Assembly: GCA_023974075.1 (NCBI GenBank)
Contig: CM043801.1
Span: 496,001-560,000 of the forward strand
Length of the DNA stretch: 64,000 bases
Source of the DNA: Chaenocephalus aceratus
Lineage: Eukaryota; Chordata; Actinopteri; Perciformes; Channichthyidae
Direction: 5' to 3'
Positions 8,037 through 19,315 of the stretch are shown here, piece after piece. The notes under the pieces are model-generated. The model was given only the letters and a program-made list of their open reading frames with translations, ran no database searches and was not told where the DNA came from. The position numbers were made by a program, and so were the translations under genes. The first letter of the stretch is position 1, and every line of letters starts with the position of its first letter.

Positions 8037-9240
8037 GTGTGCCCTGATGAACCTAGGGGCTGTGTTGTCTGGAACATTGTGTTCCTGGTAGGGTCTCCCA
8101 TGGCAAATTGGTCTCAGGCAAGGGGCCAGACTAAGATTGGTTCAAAATACCTCATGAAAGAAAAAACAAGAAGTGAGGATACCCGGCCCGGAGGAAGCCC
8201 GGGGTCCCCTTCTGGAGCCAGGCCCAGAAGGAGGACTCGTCGGCGAGCGTCTGGTGGACGGGCTTGCCACGGAGCCCGGCCGGGCCCAGCCCGAAAAGGC
8301 AACGTGGGCAACACCTCCGCTTCTCCGTCCCGCGGGCCCACCACCTACGGGAAACAGCGATGGGGTCGGGTGCGCTGCCAGAAGGGTAGCAGTGAAAGCA
8401 GAGGGTCTCGACGGACCAGACCTGGGCAACAGAAGCTGGCTTTGGGGACGTGGAACGTCACCTCTCTGGGGGGGAAGGAGCCGGAGCTTGTGCGGGAGGT
8501 GGAGTGTTACCAGTTGGATCTGGTTGGGCTCGCCTCTTCGCACAGCGTCGGCTCTGGAACCTTACTTCTGGTTAGGGGTTGGACTCTATTCTTCTCCGGA
8601 GTTGCTCAAGGTGTGAGGCACCGGTCGGGTGTGGGGATACTCACAAGTCCCCGGTTGGGTGCTTCGTTGTTGGAGTTTACCCCAGTGGAGGAGAGGGTCG
8701 CCTCCCTACGCCTGCGGGTTATGGGGGGGGAAACTCTGACTGTTGTGTGTGCTTATGCACCCAACAGCAGTTCAGAGTATACGGCCTTCTTGGAGACCCT
8801 GGAAAGAGTCCTGTATGGGGCTCCTGAAGGGGACTCTTTAATCTTGCTGTGAGACTTCAACGCACATGTGGACAATGATGGAGACACTTGGAGGGGCGTG
8901 ATTTGGAGGAACGGCCCCCCTGATCTGAACCGGAGTGGTGGTTTGTTACTGGACTTCTGTGCTAGTCATGGATTGGCCATAACAAACACCATGTTCGAAC
9001 ATAAGGATGCTCATAAGTGTACGTGGTACCAGAGCACCCTAGGCAGAAGGTCCATGATCGATTTCGGTATCGTATCATCGGACCTGAGGCCGTATGTTTT
9101 GGACACTCGGGTAAAGAGAGGGGCGGAGTTGTCAACTGATCACCATCTGGTGGTGAGTTGGGTCGAGTGGCGGGGGAAGCCTCTGGATAGACCTGGTAAG
9201 CCCAAACGTGTAGTTCGGGTGAACTGGGAACGTCTGGAGT
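8037..9240 (+). pseudogene. Rex3-like endonuclease domain, inactivated
   Basis: APE-type endonuclease. The start region has an Arg/Pro-rich leader, then TWNVTSLGG, VCAYAPNS, then a TGA stop exactly where the catalytic motif GDFNAHV should begin (8850-8852, Gly codon to stop), then [30 protein letters not shown] and [11 protein letters not shown]. All the endonuclease blocks are recognisable. The single stop within the active-site motif and the later frameshift show that this copy cannot make a full protein. No upstream promoter is apparent. Confidence 0.8.
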
Positions 9241-11083
9241 TCAGGAGGCCTTCAACTCACACCTCCGGCGGAGCTTTTCGGGCATTCCTGTGGAGGTTGG
9301 GGACATTGAACCAGAGTGGTTGGTGTTCAAAGCCTCTATTGCCGAAGCCGCGGTGGGGAGCTGTGGTCTCAAGGTCCTAGGTGCCTCAGGGGGCGGTAAC
9401 CCTCGAACCTCCTGGTGGACACCGGTGGTCAGGGAAGCCGTCCGACTGAAGAAGGAGGCCTTCAGGGATTTGTTATCCCGGGGGACTCCCGAGGCAGTTG
9501 CAAGGTACCGACAGGCCCGAAAGGCAGCAGCCTCATCCGTGGCCGAGGCAAAGCAGCGGGTGTGGGAGAAGTTCGGAGAAGACATGGAGAAGGGCTTTCG
9601 GGCGGCACCAAAGTTGTTTTGGAAAACTGTCCGACACCTCAGGAGGGGGAAGCAGGGAACCATCCAAGCTGTGTACAGTAAGGATGGGAAGTTGTTGACC
9701 TCAACTGATGGAGTGTTAGGGCGTTGGAAGGAACACTTTGAGGAACTCCTGAACCCGACAACTCCACCCTCTATGTTAGAGGCAGAGCTGGAGTATGACG
9801 GGGGATCAACACCAATCTCCCGGGGGGAGGTCACTGAGGTCGTCAAACAACTCCACAGTGGCAAAGCCCCGGGGGTGGATGAGATCCGCCCAGAAATGCT
9901 GAAGGCTCTGGGTGTTGAGGAAATGTCATGGTTGACACGTCTCATCAACATTGCGTGGAAGTCGGAAACAGTACCGAAGGAGTGGCAGACCGGGGTGGTG
10001 GTTCCCCTTTTTAAAAAGGGGGATCAGAGGGTGTGTGCCAATTACAGAGGCATCACACTACTCAGCCTCCCCGGGAAAGTTTACTCTAAGGTACTCGAAA
10101 AGAGGGTCAGGCCGATTGTTGAACCTCAGATTGAGGAGGAACAATGCGGATTCCGTCCTGGTCGTGGAACAACGGATCAGCTTTTTACTCTCGCAAGGAT
10201 CCTGGAGGGGGCCTGGGAGTATGCTTATCTGGAATACATGTGTTTTGTAGATTTGGACAAGGCGTATGACCGAGTTCCCAGGGAGTTACTGTGGGAGGTG
10301 CTGCGGGAGTATGGGGTGAGGGGGTCTCTACTCAGGGCCATCCAATCTCTGTACTCCCAAAGCGAGAGCTTTGTCCGGGTCCTCGGCAGTAAGTCGGACC
10401 CATTTCCGGTGAGGGTTGGCCTCCGCCAGGGCTGCGCTTTGTCACCAATCCTGTTTGTAATATACATGGATCGGATTTCGAGGCGTAGTCGTGGGGGAGG
10501 GGGTCTGCAGTTCGGTGGACTAAGGATTGCACCACTGCTTTTTGCAGATGATGTGGTTCTAATGGCTTCATCGGTCTGCGACCTTCAGCACTCACTGGAT
10601 CGGTTCGCAACCGAGTGTGAAGCGGCTGGGATGAGGATCAGCACCTCCAAATCTGAGGCCGTGGTTCTCAGCAGGAAACCGATGGACTGTCCACTCCAAG
10701 TAGGGAATGAGTCCTTACCCCAAGTGAAGAAGTTCAAGTATCTCGGGGTCTTGTTCTCGAGTGAGGGAACAATGGAGCGTGAGATGGGCCGGAGAATCGG
10801 AGTCGCTTTACCGCACCGTTGTGACGAAAAGTGAGCTGAGCCAGAAGGCAAAGCTCTCTGTCTACCGGGCCATTTTCGTTCCTACCCTCACCTATGGTCA
10901 TGAAGGATGGGTCATGACCGAAAGAACGAGATCGCGCATACAAGCGGCCGAGATGGGTTTTCTCCGCAGGGTGGCTGGTGTCTCCCTTAGGGATAAGGGG
11001 AGAAGTTCGGTCATCCAGGAGGGACTCGGAGTTGAGCCGCTCCTCCTTCGCGTCGAAAGGAGCCAGTTGAGGTGGTTCAATTA
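9241..11083 (+). pseudogene. Rex3-like reverse transcriptase, truncated
   Basis: Reverse transcriptase of the same LINE. Visible blocks in order: SGKAPGVDEIRPEM, NYRGITLLS, QCGFRPGRGTTDQ, FVDLDKAYDRVP, GLRQGCALSPILF, the catalytic LLFADDVVL, and KFKYLGVLFSS. A 20-bp deletion near 10800 shifts the frame, after which SLYRTVVTK...LSVYRAIFVPTLTYGHEGWV continues. The match ends at QLRWF, so the last roughly 75 codons and 3' UTR present in the 39111-40238 copy are missing. Confidence 0.85.
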
Positions 11084-12598
11084 GACGTCTCCAGCTAGTT
11101 CAGAATGCAGCTGCACGTCTTCTCATTGGTCATAAAAAGCGCGACCATATCACCCCAATTCTGGCTTCATTGCAATGGCTTCCAGTTTGGTTCAGAATAG
11201 ATTTTAAACTCCTTTTATTTGTTTTTAAAAGCCCTAAATGGGCTGGCTCCTGCCTATATAGCCAAACTCCTCCATCGCTACACCCCAGGCAGAGCCTTAA
11301 GGTCGGCTGATCAGCTGCTGTTGATAGTGCCTAAGACCAGGCTCAAAACCTGAGGGCATCGAGCTTTCGCAGCGGCTGGCCCTAGGCTCTGGAATACTTT
11401 GCTCCTTCATGTGAGGTCGGCCCAGACCCTGTTTTTTTTTTAATCAACACTTAAAACTTACTTTTTCTCTTTGGCTTTTGTTTAATTATCTATTTATTCA
11501 TTTATTTATTTATTTATTTAGTTATTTATTTATTCATTTAGTTCTTTATTTTAATATTTATAACATAACATAGGATTTCATAAAGTATTTTTAAAATAGT
11601 TTATACATTATTCAAATATAGGAATAGTAGATAGGATTACTTAAAATATAGTACCTTATATTTCATATTTTTTCCCTTTAGACCCTTGCGGTTTATTCTT
11701 AAAAATCCTTACCCTTACCCACCCCCCATTTTCCCTCTGCTGGTCTATGGCCTTGTAGAGGGTAACGGGGTACAGAGTCGCTTAGATAAGCGGGGGAGTG
11801 CATCTGACAAAGAGATAGGTTGTTATGCTCCCTATCTCTGTTTCTTATCTATATCTAATAGAACTGCTCGGGTCTTGATAGATTGAGTGGGGAAGTTCAT
11901 GAGATCTTTCTAGAGGGTTATCAAGAATAACTTTTATCCAATGACCTTTTCCCTCTCTGTCTGTGTATTCTCTTGTTCCGATTAACCCAGCCAAATCTTT
12001 TTTCTTGTTTTGTATCTATATCTACGCCGGGAACCGGAGTCGAGGCTGATCCTCTTGCTGTAGTCCTGTGTCTTGGATCCTCTATCCTGAGTTCTGGATT
12101 AAGTCGTGGACTTCGGGTCGTGGCTGAACCTGTCTCTGCGGTCCTGCCTTGGGTCTCGTCATGCTGCTTCCCTGATGGCTTCCACAGGATTGTAGCTGAC
12201 ATCCTCGTGGATTCATCTTCTTATTACAGACACATGCATTTCCTAACATTCGGTCTATATGCTGTAAAATGTATTATCTCTTGGATTTACACACGGCATC
12301 TATTGCACGTCTGTCCGTCCTGGGAGAGGGATCCCTCCTCTGTTGCTCTCCCTGAGGTTTCTCCCATTTTTCCCCCTTAAACTGTGGCTTTTCTCTGGAA
12401 GTTTTTACTTGTACGATGTGAGGGTCTAAGGATAGAGGGTGTCGTTTTTCTCATACTGATATTCTGAACAATCTGTGCTGTTGTATTTGCTGTAAAGTGT
12501 CTCTACTGTAGGCTATTTTTATTTTATGTACAGCACTTTAGCTCGACCAAAAATCGTTTATAAATGTGTTATATAAATAAAACTTGATTTGATTTGAT
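11084..12598 (+). mobile_element. L2-like LINE, 3' end (RT C-terminus and 3' UTR)
   Basis: Begins abruptly in the last RT segment: LQLVQNAAARLLIG, then DHITPILASLQWLPV and RIDFKLLLFVFK, the usual end of L2/CR1-type RTs, with several stops and frameshifts. A long 3' UTR follows and ends ATAAATAAAAC plus three TTGAT-like tail units (about 12582-12598). It is a 5'-truncated, decayed copy fused directly to the Rex3-like copy. Confidence 0.7.
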
Positions 12599-12617
12599 TA
12601 CTTTGACAATAATATAA

Positions 12618-12664
12618 TCTTACTTTTACTCAGGTAAAGCATCTGAATACTTCTTCAACCACTG
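12618..12664 (-). repeat. End fragment of the CAGAGGTGGG-type repeat
   Basis: In reverse complement this reads CAGTGGTTGAAGAAGTATTC then ACCTGAGTAAAAGTA, like the start of the repeat at 52268 (CAGAGGTGGGAGAAG...). A single terminal fragment. Confidence 0.45.
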
Positions 12665-12802
12665 ATAATAATGCAGGTATAAAATACATTAATACAACTT
12701 ATAGTACTATATCTGACGCAGATTGGATTTACTTTTACCCATTCAGTGTGTCTCTTTGTAAATAATTCAATGACATACAATTATACTTTTTTAATGTTTA
12801 AT

Positions 12803-12967
12803 GTGACCAAAATCTGATCAGCTGATTTTCAGACAGGTTCTTATATAAATGGATCAGGAAAATAAGAGAGAATCTTTTTTCCTGAAACTCCTTTCCTGAG
12901 TCTTTTAACACATGTGTATGTAGAAAATACATGACAAAGTGGATTTTGCATTATAGGGGACCTTGGT
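12803..12967 (+). repeat. Dispersed repeat copy 1 (second copy 40816-41012)
   Basis: Shares CCAAAATCTGATC, ATTTTCAGACAGGTT, TATATAAATGGAT and a GAGAGAATCTTT block with 40816-41012, and both end near TTTTGCATWATAGG. Not assigned to a family. Confidence 0.6.
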
Positions 12968-13031
12968 CCTGAGCTCCCTAGAGGCTAAAATAATGTCAGC
13001 AAATGAAGGGCTTGTCTTGGTTACAGTCATC

Positions 13032-13662
13032 AGGCGCTTTCACACCGGAGTACTTTTCCCATTATAGTTCCGATACAGTTCCGAAAATGTGCGTTCACAC
13101 CAAAAATATCTGGAACTAGAACTTAGTTCATGAGAACCTTTTCACCCCTTTTCAGTCCCTGCTAGAGAGCAGGTACTTTGGTGGGAGAAAAAGGTTCCTA
13201 TGTCTGATTGGCTGGGCGGATTGAAAACCACGGCCCGTAAAACTCCCAAAAAGTTTTGTGAAGCCGCCATTTTATTTTCCTTGCATTAGCATTATTAGCA
13301 TTACCCCAGCGCACAAGCGCAGAGAGACTAGTTTATGGCAACACAAAAGAAAACATGGGAGCGGTGGAGATGAGGAGTTCTTGCGATTTACTCGGAAGGC
13401 TCCAGTCCCCAACTCCGGGGACTTCCGGCCGGGGACTTCGAGTGGAAGTATACGCCGTGAAGGTGTTTGCAGCCTGCCAGTAAACCCAAAGCAGAAGAAG
13501 AAGAAGAAGAAGAAGAAGTGACATCAGCGGTCTCATTTGCCTAATCCTCCCTCAGGGACTTATTCCGGTGTGAAAGCGATCTAGTTCATCAGAACTAAAG
13601 AGTTCTGATGAACTAAGTTCTGATGAACTAAGTACGGCAAAGTACTTGGTGTGAAAGCACCT
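13032..13662 (+). mobile_element. MITE of the SCGYTTCACAC family, copy 1
   Basis: Inverted ends AGGCGCTTTCACACC at 13032 and GGTGTGAAAGCACCT at 13662. The interior shares GAAGCCGCCATTTTATT and an AAGCAGAAGAAG stretch with the copy at 16840-17546. Near the right end are arms AGTTCATCAGAACT (13583-13596) and AGTTCTGATGAACT (13601-13614), which form a hairpin. No coding capacity. Confidence 0.75.
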
Positions 13663-14016
13663 ATTATGTTATGGAAAACATTTTTCTGAATATTTGGAGA
13701 CAGTGGCGGCTGGTGGAAAATATTTTTGGTGGGGCTATGGAAATAGGGACCAAACCATACTAAGGCGGTCCGGGGGGATCGTCCCCCAGAAGACATTTTT
13801 GAGAAATGACCCCTTAAATTATCTGGTGATGTTAGGGGGGGGGGGACACATTGAGGCTTACAAATATGAGATAATCCATAATCTTCAGTGTGGTTAGCTA
13901 TGAATCTTCCAAAACTGTGCAACAGTACAGTAGGCCCAAACTGCAGAACACTGGTGCTTTGGGAACACTCAAATGATTTAATTCCCATTTAAAATCAGGA
14001 GACTAAATACGAACAT

Positions 14017-14018
<2 letters not shown>

Positions 14019-14059
<41 letters not shown>
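14019..14059. repeat. (TG)n microsatellite
   Basis: About 20 uninterrupted TG units. Confidence 0.95.
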
Positions 14060-14060
<1 letters not shown>

Positions 14061-14365
14061 ATACTTGCCAACCCTCCCGATTTTCGCGGGAGACTCCCGA
14101 TTTCATTGCCCTCTCCCCGGTTTCCTCCCGGGGTCATATTTCTCCCAATTTCTGACAAAATCAGATTTACTCACGACTGTTTCCACTCGGACTTTAATAC
14201 AGCTACACCATTGTTTGGTGTCCATGGTAGCGCGTCTCTTTAGCAGCGCGCTCAACTCAAAGTTTGAGAGGGTGAGGAAGATGAAAACTGAACAAAAATC
14301 GACAACTCCACCCTCTGCTCATTGTAAAACACCGGTCCAGCCCACACATATGCTCCATGGTGCTT
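14060..14365 (+). mobile_element. Left end of a CATACTTGCCAACC-type repeat
   Basis: Starts CATACTTGCCAACCCTCC followed by a CGGGAGACTCCCG palindrome, a pattern I associate with fish hAT-type repeats. I find no matching right end in the window. Confidence 0.4.
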
Positions 14366-16344
14366 GTTCCCTTTATTTAACGTTATTTAAAAGATAATGA
14401 TCATGTCCCCTGTATTGTATTACGAGCGTCCATTGGATAACGGAGAATTGTACACCCGGAAGTAAGTATTCTCCTTACTGTCGATTGATTTTACAGTGAT
14501 ATCTGCAGTACTCATCGACTAAAAAACACCAGATTATCCTTGTTAATTACACAACATTGATTGGTTTGAATTGTGTACAATGCTTTTGTATTTTCCCCCT
14601 TCGATTCGGAGAAACAAATGTTTTTTCTGAGTTTTAGGATGGCCGAAGACACTACACTACCCAGAATTCTCAGCTATCGTTTGGGACTACACCATGTGCT
14701 TAGTTTGACAAACCCCGTGATCAGTCCTCAACCTCTGTGATTGGATGTTGTGCGCGAAGTTTACACAGAGCATCAAAAAGGACTTTGAAATGGAATGAAA
14801 CCCATCGACGGCACACTATTCAAAACAGGAATCGAACGTTTCAAGATTTCAAGATTTTCTAAGGTTTATTGACATATATACACAACAGTGTAGTTATGCA
14901 ATGAATGAAAAACTTGGGTCACAGGTTCCTCAACAGTGCATTACAAGACATCTATCAATATGTGTGTACCTCCACCATTACACTGTCGTATTCTGCACGT
15001 TTCTTATACTATCTACATACATAAAATTATAATTAATGTGTATAATATCAGTTAAAATAAGTGCTTCAACATAGTTAACATTGCAGGAAAGTTGATTGTC
15101 AAGTTCCAAAACAAACCATGCAATTTAGACTTTGTCAGGCTTAATATTTATCTGTAGATAGATACCCCCGAAGCTTTTTTCCTATTTAAAAGAAGACCTT
15201 AATCTAAAGTATTCTTTAATGTTTAAATAAAGCCTTATTAGTTAGCACATCCTCCTATCAGGCACTACACTGTTTTATTCTAGATATCATTTGAGTATCT
15301 TCTTGATATTATCTATTCTATATTTATATCATTGACCTTCTACTTTCCCACTATTTTGTATGTACTCTTAATATTTAAATGTTTTCATAAAATATAACAT
15401 ATTCAAAAGTGCTTTACAAAAATGAAAGACATTAAGAAAAAGGCATTTTAAACAGTCATTAAAAAGCAACACAATCTACCTGCATTGCAATTACTCTAAA
15501 CGGGCAATAACGTGCTTTAACCAGTAGGTGGTTTGGGTTAAAAAGCTGTCAAGTTTACAGTGTTAACAAAATAAAATATACTGCTGTTTCTGGTTTAATT
15601 TACGACGAATATTATTTTGTTATTGTTTTGATATTTGTAACACAAAAGCGATAGCAAAAACCCATAGCAACACAGAAAAGATGGTCTTAACATGACCCAG
15701 CGGTCTAGAAGTTAATATCAAAACAAAATATTACTACAAACTTTATTGTGAAATTAAAACAGAACTGTAAAAGAATAGTTTCCGGTCTATTCTGATGCCC
15801 GATCTCTGGAGATAAATAAAGAACTACGACAGATGTGTAATATTTAATGCAGCCAAACCATTTATTACAATGCATTCATGTGATGACTTTCAAAGAGTAA
15901 AGCAAGCACTGCTGAATAAAGTATGATTTTCTCTTTTACGAAACGTTTTTTTTTTTCCATATGGAATGCAGTTGGAGGTCAACCAATCAAAGAGCTTGAG
16001 GACTGATCACGGGGTTTGTCAAGCTAAGCACATGGTGTAGTCCCAAACGATAGCTGAGGATTCTGGGTAGTGTAGTGTCTTCTGCCATCCAAAAACTCCG
16101 AAAAAATATTTGTTTCTCCGAATCGAAGGGGGAAAATACAAAAGCATTGTACACAATTCAAACCAATCAATGTTGTGTAATTAACAAGGATAATCTGGTG
16201 TTTTTTAGTCGATGAGTAGTTCAGATATCACTGTAAAATCAATCGACAGTAAGGAGAAAACTTACTTCCGGGTGTAAAATTCTCCGTTATCCAATGGGAA
16301 TGGACGCTCGTAATATCTTTTAAATAACGTTAACTAAAGGGAAC
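14366..16344. mobile_element. ~2-kb element with ~370-bp inverted repeats
   Basis: Arm 14366-14752 is complementary to 15972-16344 over almost its full length. Examples are GATAATCTGGTGTTTTTTAG versus CTAAAAAACACCAGATTATC, and GTGATCAGTCCTCAA versus TTGAGGACTGATCAC. The left arm has about 20 extra bases near 14398. The 1.2-kb centre (14753-15971) has no coding region but includes a minus-strand retroposon tail around 14840-14990. No clear target duplication. This could be a foldback DNA transposon or an inverted duplication. Confidence 0.75.
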
Positions 16345-16839
16345 AATCTATTCTACACAGCTGAAGCTCTGGCCTTCCTTAAAAACTAACTAATTTAATA
16401 AAAATCACAGTTGCATTACACACAATGCACTGTTTTTTGAGAACACAAATTCGTAACTAATGTAATTTTTACATTCTGACGAAAAATAAAAATAATTATG
16501 AATACAAATAAAATAAAAGAAGCCTCCCGTGAATTACTACAAGCTATAAAGTAGATTTAAAAAACGTTTTATAGAATAAAAGCTCACTGCTGGACGTTGT
16601 AGAAATGCGTGTGTGCACCACGACAAAGGAGCCTCATTCACTTTACATAGGGGTTGTTTGTGTGGTGCCGACACGTAAATGTAACAAAGTTCGTGACTCC
16701 ACCACGCATTGTGGTGTAAAGGAGTCGTGGTGGAGTCACGCATTCTGGTGAGATCAGGTTGGCCAAGGCGCTGACACGGCACCCTTTGAGCATCAGATCT
16801 GACGACGCTGATTGGCTGAAATTATGTTTCGGCGGCATA

Positions 16840-17546
16840 AGCCGCGTTCACACTGCGGTACTTTTCCCACAAAGGTTCATGCGAACTTAGTTCATGATCG
16901 CGTTCACACCAAAAAGAGCCGGTACTAAAAGTAGTTCATGCGAACCTTTTTACCCCCTCGAAAGTCCCTGCTAGAAAGCAGGGACTTTCGAGCGACTCTT
17001 TTTTGAGAAAAGAGCTATATTCCTGATTGGCTGGGCGAATTGCAAACCACGCCCTGTAAAACTCCCAAAAAGTTTTGTGAAGCCGCCATTTTATTATCCT
17101 CGCATTAGCATTATTAGCATTAGCATTAGCCCAGCGCAGAAACGCAGAGAGACTAACTTATGGCAACACAAAATAAAACATGGGAGCGGTGGAGATGAGG
17201 AGGTGTCGGCGTTCTGGCGATTTACTCGGAAGGCTTCAGTAGAAGCTGCTGGGACTCCCAGCAGCTTCTACTGAAGCCAGTCCCCAACTCCGGGGACTTC
17301 CGGCCGGGGACTTCCGGCCGGGGACTTTGGGCGGCAGTATACGCCGTGAAGTGGGTTGCGGCCTGCCAGTAAACCCAAAGCAGAAGAAGAAGAAGTGACG
17401 TCAGCGGCTTCATTTGCCTAATCCACCCCCAGGGACTTTTTCTGGTGTGAACGCGATCTATACTTAGTTCATGCGAACTCTTTAGTTCGCATGAACTAAG
17501 TTCGCATGAACCTTTGTGGGAAAAGTACCGCAGTGTGAACGCGGCT
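16840..17546 (+). mobile_element. MITE of the SCGYTTCACAC family, copy 2
   Basis: Inverted ends AGCCGCGTTCACACTGCGG and its complement at 17546, about 30 bp and nearly perfect, flanked by ATA on both sides (16837-16839 and 17547-17549). Hairpin arms near the right end are AGTTCATGCGAACT (17466-17479) and AGTTCGCATGAACT (17484-17497). A separate perfect 22-bp palindrome with a 3-base loop lies at 17232-17278. Confidence 0.8.
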
Positions 17547-17882
17547 ATAGTATACAGATAGCAACAGTCAGCTCTTTCTACCTCCCGGACGAGAGAGGGT
17601 AATGATGCAGGCTGCGGCCAGGCAGGAAATATGTGACTTATCAGTAACTTTAGATATCGTAAAACAATTTTAAACGAGATTTTATATTGTAGATTATACA
17701 TTTTACTGATACCAATTATATAATATTTACCTTGTTCATTAAAAATAAAAATAAAATAAAAAATATATTTTTTTAAATATATATTTTTATTTATTTTAAA
17801 TGTTTAATGACAATCAAACATGTGGGAAGAGAGTGGGCGGCGCCCCTAGCGCCCCTATGGGCCGGCCGCCACTGTTTGGAGA

Positions 17883-18699
17883 ACAAAAACAGTAAAGATA
17901 TCATTGGAAAGCTAATAATCTCCTCTTTTAAACGTGTATGCAACTCGAAATGTGTTTTGGGGTCGATGTGACTCATTTTGTTTTAGCAGGTCACAAATAA
18001 TCGACAGATTAATCTCTGTTGAAAATAATGATTGGTTGCCGGCTAATCAAGCAACATATAGTTGTAAGCGCTTGCAAAAATTGAACTCAAACATTATTTC
18101 AAAACAGTGTAACGGAGAACCTCCACAATCTGGTCAACAAGATGGCGGCACACATTGGCAGTAACTCAAGATCCTGCAAGAAGAAGCAGCAGGAATGTGA
18201 TTTTCAAAGTAGTCTGATTACTTCTTCCAGTAACAGAAGGGTAGAAACATCACAAATACAAAGCACAGACACCAACCTGGTAAACAAGAACTGAATAATA
18301 ATAATGTGCTCTGTATGCCATGTAGACTATTTCCTTATTCATTTATTTGTGTCTTTATTTTATTATGAATTCAATTATTTATTTTATGTTCAAATATGTT
18401 TTACACATATCTGTTTTATCTGCCCCAAAACAAATTGTTTTCATAGATTGACAAAGTTGCATTGTATTGTGGTTATACTTAGGGTTATCAAATGATCACA
18501 TAGATACACCCAGAGCAGCTTCATGGCCTTAAATCACGCTATTCAAAATATTAAAAAAATATATGGACTGAATGGAGAGGATTTGTCTTCATGTGCAACT
18601 ATAAATGAAATAGGAATAATTACTCTCAAATGTTTTAAAACCTCCAGTTAAATCTGATATTTAACCAGTTATTTGTCTTTGTTCATTGAATTCACTTGG
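17883..18699. other. No gene seen
   Basis: AT-rich sequence with no supportable feature. Confidence 0.4.
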
Positions 18700-19315
18700 C
18701 AGTCCCATAAAGGTGGCACAACCATGCCTCAGTAGTATTTCTACCTTTAATGTCAGCCATATAATTAGTTATATTATTATTATTATTATTATTATATTAT
18801 TAGTCCCAGGTGTATATGCTGTTGTCTGTTGTCTGAGTTGGGAGGCATGGTACTGTATCTGTACCACCACCAGGCCCTGGTAGACCCCCACACTATACAT
18901 GCTGTTGCAATCTGCTGACATCTTGTGCAAGACCTGCCATGTGCAAAATAAACACTTTTTTGCAATTGTACTGTGCAATAATCACTTTTATGTAAAACAT
19001 ACATTTGTATATCTCCTCACTCTTTTATAATTATTTTATATTATTTCTGTTCTGATATTGTTTTTGTTTTGATTTTATGTAAAGCATGTATTATTATTAT
19101 CATTATTATAATGTCTCAACACCTAATATGTGATGTCATGTTAAGATTGCTGCCTCTCATGTGTATCCATGTTTGTCTAGTTATTTGCCTTCATTTGAAT
19201 TCTGATACCAATGTGTGCTCTTCTTCTCTATATTAAATATGTTAGCTTATTCTTTATTCTTGCTGTTACACTGTACATGTCCCCGCTGCGGGACTAATAA
19301 AGGAGTTCTGATCTG
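18700..19315 (+). mobile_element. Probable 3' end of a non-LTR retroposon
   Basis: Ends in CCGCTGCGGGACTAATAAAGGAG, a signature of LINE 3' ends common in fish, after an AT-rich 3'-UTR-like stretch. It contains a short ATT microsatellite at 18772-18800. Left boundary uncertain. Confidence 0.4.

Larger units (their letters stand above)
8033..11083 (+). mobile_element. Rex3-like (RTE clade) LINE, nearly full coding length but mutated
   Basis: One long LINE copy encoding endonuclease then reverse transcriptase. Compared with the copy at 4252-4832 it lacks about the first 40 bases, and compared with 39111-40238 it lacks the 3' end: the match stops at 11083 in the codons for LRWF and continues directly as an L2-like sequence. 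The reading frame is interrupted by a TGA at 8850-8852, a frameshift near 9235, and a 20-bp deletion near 10800 relative to the other copy. Assignment to Rex3 rests on the characteristic RT and C-terminal sequence and the ATGG tail of the sister copy. Confidence 0.8.
13701..17874. mobile_element. hAT element with perfect 8-bp target duplication, filled with nested insertions
   Basis: Ends CAGTGGCGGCTGG (13701) and CCGGCCGCCACTG (17874) are imperfect inverted repeats of hAT type. The direct repeat TTTGGAGA occurs at 13693-13700 and 17875-17882, exactly the 8-bp duplication made by hAT transposases. No transposase is recognisable. The interior contains a TG tract, the end of another CATACTTGCCAAC-type repeat (about 14060), a long inverted-repeat element (14366-16344) and a MITE (16840-17546). 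Confidence 0.85.

Noticed and set aside
13258..13536. Frames encoding poly-Lys or poly-Leu near 13490-13520
   Set aside because: Caused by an AAG microsatellite inside the MITE.
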